A stretch of 7,726 nt of DNA, taken from assembly GCA_030617125.1 (NCBI GenBank), contig JAUWWA010000071.1, positions 1 through 7,726 of the forward strand, written 5' to 3'. The stretch is from Pirellulales bacterium. Its GTDB lineage: Bacteria; Planctomycetota; Planctomycetia; Pirellulales; Thermoguttaceae. Within the stretch, counting starts at the first letter, position 1. Each line of letters starts with the position of its first letter. The translations under genes and the position numbers were made by a program. Shown piece by piece: positions 5,614-7,726 of the stretch. The notes beneath the pieces were generated by a model. The model had not been told where the DNA came from. It saw nothing but the letters and a program-made list of their open reading frames with translations, and made no database searches.

Positions 5614-6696
5614 CTATCTGCTGCCGATTGCCTCCTTCGGCGCGGCCAAGCGAACAATGAGCCGTTCGAGGATCAATCGTTTCGGCAGAGTGCTGCCGCC
5701 TTTCAGATCGAGATCGGCTTCGAGCAACCAGTCGTAGAGTTGGCTCCCGCGCTGGCGCCCGAGCCGCCGAAGCTGTTTCTCGGCCTGGCCAAGGATGAAC
5801 ACCTTGACGCCGGCCTGCTCCAACGCGCGGCGCAGTTGAATGCGGCGTCCGGCGGCTTCGGCCTGTAGCACGAGTCGGGTGGCGGCCGCGAAGCGTCTCA
5901 GTGAGGCGGAGATCTGAGCGAGGATCGCGATTGGTTCCTCGCCGGCGGCCAGCAGGCGGTCGAGTTGCCGCATGGCCTCGGCCGCATTGCCGTCCAGGGC
6001 GGCGTCGAGCATCACCCAAGCGGTCTTCGCCCGCCAACCGCCGACCGATTGTTCGACCATCTCGGGCGTGATCTTCTTGTCGTCGCCGGCCACCAGCGCC
6101 AGCTTGGCCAGTTCCTGATCGAGGAGCCCCAGTTCCGGTCCGATCAGTTCGACCAGCATTTCGGCGGTGGCCTGTGGAAGTTGGACCCGGTGGGCCTGTT
6201 TGGCCCAGGCGGCCAGCCATCGCGTAAGCCGGCCGCCCGACGGGGCGTTGCAGTCGATCGCTAATCCCTCGGCCGACACCGCCTTGAACAGCCGCGTGTT
6301 GGCCGGGAACGATTTCACGTCGAGCACGAGCACGCCGGACGCGCTTGGCCGGGCGACGTAAGCCTCCAACTCCGACCGGTACCGCGTGATGAACTCGTCG
6401 GCCGCGTCGACCACCACCAGCCGTTGCCCGCCGCCGAACATCGCTATCGTGGCCAGCTCGTCGAGCACGTCGCGCAGCTTGGTCTTGGGCTCGGCCTCTT
6501 TGTCGGTCTTGGCCGTGGCCCCGTCGAAGGTCGCCAGCGAGAATTCCCCGTCGTCGCAGCCGAGCACCGCCGAACGGATCGCCAGGAGTGCTTGCCGGTG
6601 CAGAAACGGCTCATCGCCAAAGAGCACGCACACCGACCGCGGGGGGTGCTTTTCCGCGGCGGCGAGGTAATCGACGGCATGGAGCAATTTGGCCAT
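5614..6696 (-). CDS. holA: DNA polymerase III, delta subunit
   Basis: A 360-residue protein, close to the usual length of about 340. HolA is the clamp-loader subunit that opens the beta sliding clamp in the replisome. It has the AAA+-like fold but no working ATP site. Diagnostic stretches are the N-terminal 'VCVLFGDEPFLHRQAL' (about 22-37, the G-D-E-x-F-L signature), 'LATIAMFGGGQRLVVVDAADEFI' (the SLFG-like clamp-binding region and following strand), 'LGLLDQELAKLALVAG' (the typical L-x-x-E-L-x-K-L helix), 'IAILAQISASLRRF' in the collar domain, and the ending 'LLEADLDLKGG...LILERLIVRLA'. I see no Walker A motif, as expected. The ATG at 6696 directly precedes the conserved N-terminus. A TATACT lies 7 nt upstream. 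The gene sits 57 nt after an Ig-like repeat protein and 41 nt before a URO-D-like gene. Confidence 0.93.
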   Translation of the reverse strand: MAKLLHAVDYLAAAEKHPPRSVCVLFGDEPFLHRQALLAIRSAVLGCDDGEFSLATFDGATAKTDKEAEPKTKLRDVLDELATIAMFGGGQRLVVVDAADEFITRYRSELEAYVARPSASGVLVLDVKSFPANTRLFKAVSAEGLAIDCNAPSGGRLTRWLAAWAKQAHRVQLPQATAEMLVELIGPELGLLDQELAKLALVAGDDKKITPEMVEQSVGGWRAKTAWVMLDAALDGNAAEAMRQLDRLLAAGEEPIAILAQISASLRRFAAATRLVLQAEAAGRRIQLRRALEQAGVKVFILGQAEKQLRRLGRQRGSQLYDWLLEADLDLKGGSTLPKRLILERLIVRLAAPKEAIGSR

Positions 6697-6703
6697 GCCG
6701 GCG

Positions 6704-6709
6704 AGTATA
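6704..6709 (-). promoter_or_regulatory. Possible -10 box (TATACT) close to the holA start
   Basis: Read on the minus strand, TATACT (5 of 6 matches to TATAAT) ends 7 nt before ATG 6696. If used, transcription would start at or almost at the ATG, giving a leaderless or near-leaderless mRNA. No recognisable -35 box lies 16-19 nt upstream, and no ribosome-binding site is visible before holA. Confidence 0.3.
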
Positions 6710-6753
6710 CACCAGTTTCTACAAAGCCACGACCGGTGGTCGCGACAGTCTGG

Positions 6754-7726
6754 TTACCGGGAGTAACTGGGCTGCATCGACGTTCGGTCGGTTTGGCCGA
6801 GCGGTTGGACGTTGCGGATGCGGACCGCGGGACGAGGCTGACCGAGCGAGACGACCCCGGGGGTTTCGAACGTGCCGACGTTGCCCGCCTCGTCGCGGAC
6901 TTCCAGCCGCAGATAGATGCGTTCCGGCAAGCGTTCGTCGAGCCTCCAGGCGTATTGGCCGGTGTTTTGCAGTCCTGCGGCGATAGTGGTCCACGGCCCG
7001 CCGGGCCCCTGACCGAACGCGAGCGAAACGGGGCGGTCGGCCAGCCGGCGGTCGGAGGCCTCCCAGCGGATCACAAGCTTGCCCGACTCGTCGCCACTGC
7101 CTTGTTCGGCAGCGGTGATACGTGCAGTCGGTTTGGTCAGATCCACGCCGATGAAGATCTCGGGCAAGGCGCCTCGTGTCGGCGGCTGTCCGCCTAGCGT
7201 GGCCCCGGTGGTCGCCACGAGGCGAAAGCCGTAGATCCCTTCCTTGTCGACGGTGACCAGCAGTGGGCTTCGGTTGTCGCCGTCCAGGGCGAAGCTCCGC
7301 CACGTGCGACCTCCGTCCTGGGTTCCCCAGAGTTCAACGCGGTCGACGCCCGACGGCCCGATCGCATCGATCTGGTAGTCGATCTCGAACAGCCGCGAAT
7401 TGACCATGCGTGGCCGCTCGCCCGGCGGCAGTCCCTCTTCGGCCGGCGGTGTGACGGGCCGCTCCACCGAAACGAACTGGTTGCGAATCGCCGGATTGAC
7501 GCTGCCGGTGACGGCGGCGATGGGCGGATTCGCGATGTTTTGGGCGGGCCACGCCGCCTGCGGCCGATCGGTCCCTGCGTACCACGCTGGCGACGGCTTC
7601 TCGGCTGCTGTTGACGGCGGTGAATCGGCGACCGCGGCGACGCCGATCTGAGCGTGGTTGACGGCCACGTTACCGGCAGCGTCGGCCATCTCGGCACGGA
7701 CTTGAAGCTCCCCACTTGGACCCTGG
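6754..7726 (-). CDS. 3' part of a large exported Ig-like repeat protein (5' end outside window)
   Basis: The frame stays open from the window edge to TAA at 6756-6754, so 323 residues are visible and an internal ATG (7689) need not be the start. Numbering from the window edge, residues of about 1-24 are the end of one beta-domain ('LQVRAEMADAAGNVAVNH'). Residues of about 25-105 are a proline- and alanine-rich linker. About 108-175 form an Ig-like domain with 'VELWGTQDGGRTWRSF' and 'VDKEGIYGFRLVAT', a pattern also seen in sialidase-type repeats. About 195-295 form another ('TKPTARI', 'KLVIRWEASDRRL', 'GPWTTIA', 'IYLRLEVRDEAGNVGTFET'). The tail is short and arginine-rich. The beginning and end share an [LV]R-x-E-x-x-D-x-AGNV motif, so the domains look like tandem copies. 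Such proteins are usually outside the cell and serve in adhesion or binding; no catalytic motif is seen. I recall similar proteins in planctomycetes without known function. Confidence 0.8.
   Translation of the reverse strand, partial: QGPSGELQVRAEMADAAGNVAVNHAQIGVAAVADSPPSTAAEKPSPAWYAGTDRPQAAWPAQNIANPPIAAVTGSVNPAIRNQFVSVERPVTPPAEEGLPPGERPRMVNSRLFEIDYQIDAIGPSGVDRVELWGTQDGGRTWRSFALDGDNRSPLLVTVDKEGIYGFRLVATTGATLGGQPPTRGALPEIFIGVDLTKPTARITAAEQGSGDESGKLVIRWEASDRRLADRPVSLAFGQGPGGPWTTIAAGLQNTGQYAWRLDERLPERIYLRLEVRDEAGNVGTFETPGVVSLGQPRPAVRIRNVQPLGQTDRTSMQPSYSR

Noticed and set aside
4484..6220. A 578-codon minus-strand open frame covering the URO-D-like gene and much of holA
   Set aside because: Only the last 362 codons are the real gene. 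The upstream part is the wrong frame of holA, rich in R, G, T and P without domain features, and holA itself is unmistakable.
6730..6742. Hairpin CGACC, GGT, GGTCG between the Ig-like gene and holA
   Set aside because: It is a perfect 5-bp stem in a useful place, but no T-run follows on the minus strand; too weak to call a terminator.
6424..7197. A 257-codon plus-strand open frame across holA and the Ig-like gene
   Set aside because: It crosses two well-supported genes on the opposite strand and has no recognisable domain or ribosome-binding site.

Overview
The window looks like ordinary chromosomal DNA of a planctomycete, most likely of the Pirellulales type. That placement rests on remembered family resemblance, not on a database search. 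The pointers are high GC content, several 'planctomycete-style' secreted or membrane proteins of unknown function, a short CxxC...CxxC zinc ribbon tethered to a membrane segment, and 7-nt low-complexity repeats between genes.

Layout. Bases 2-460 (+) carry the 3' end of a protein of unknown function. It converges, with only 9 nt between stop codons, on a long minus-strand gene (2893-470) for an exported protein with a C-terminal alpha/beta-hydrolase domain. A compact divergent promoter region (about 2894-3027) separates that gene from a plus-strand pair: an 80-residue two-helix membrane protein (3028-3270) and a zinc-ribbon membrane protein (3389-4189). A 294-nt convergent gap (4190-4483), partly filled by heptamer repeats, leads to a compact minus-strand cluster read from right to left. 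This is the 3' part of a large Ig-like repeat protein (7726-6754), holA, the DNA polymerase III delta subunit (6696-5614), and a uroporphyrinogen-decarboxylase-superfamily protein (5572-4484).

How the genes work together. No single pathway is evident. holA is a housekeeping replication gene and the only product with a firmly known cellular job. The hydrolase, the small membrane protein, the zinc-ribbon protein and the Ig-like protein are all predicted to be exported or membrane-bound. No phage, transposase, CRISPR, toxin-antitoxin or defence genes are visible.

The most unusual signal is a set of four short tracts with 7-nt periodicity, all between 2846 and 4307. Each is written with a CC dinucleotide at a fixed place in the unit, and all sit at gene borders. 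One is translated as the basic N-terminus of the hydrolase signal peptide, one overlaps a stop codon, one starts 3 nt after a stop codon, and one lies in the convergent gap. They resemble in style the heptameric short tandem repeats known from cyanobacteria. I found no convincing new multi-gene system.
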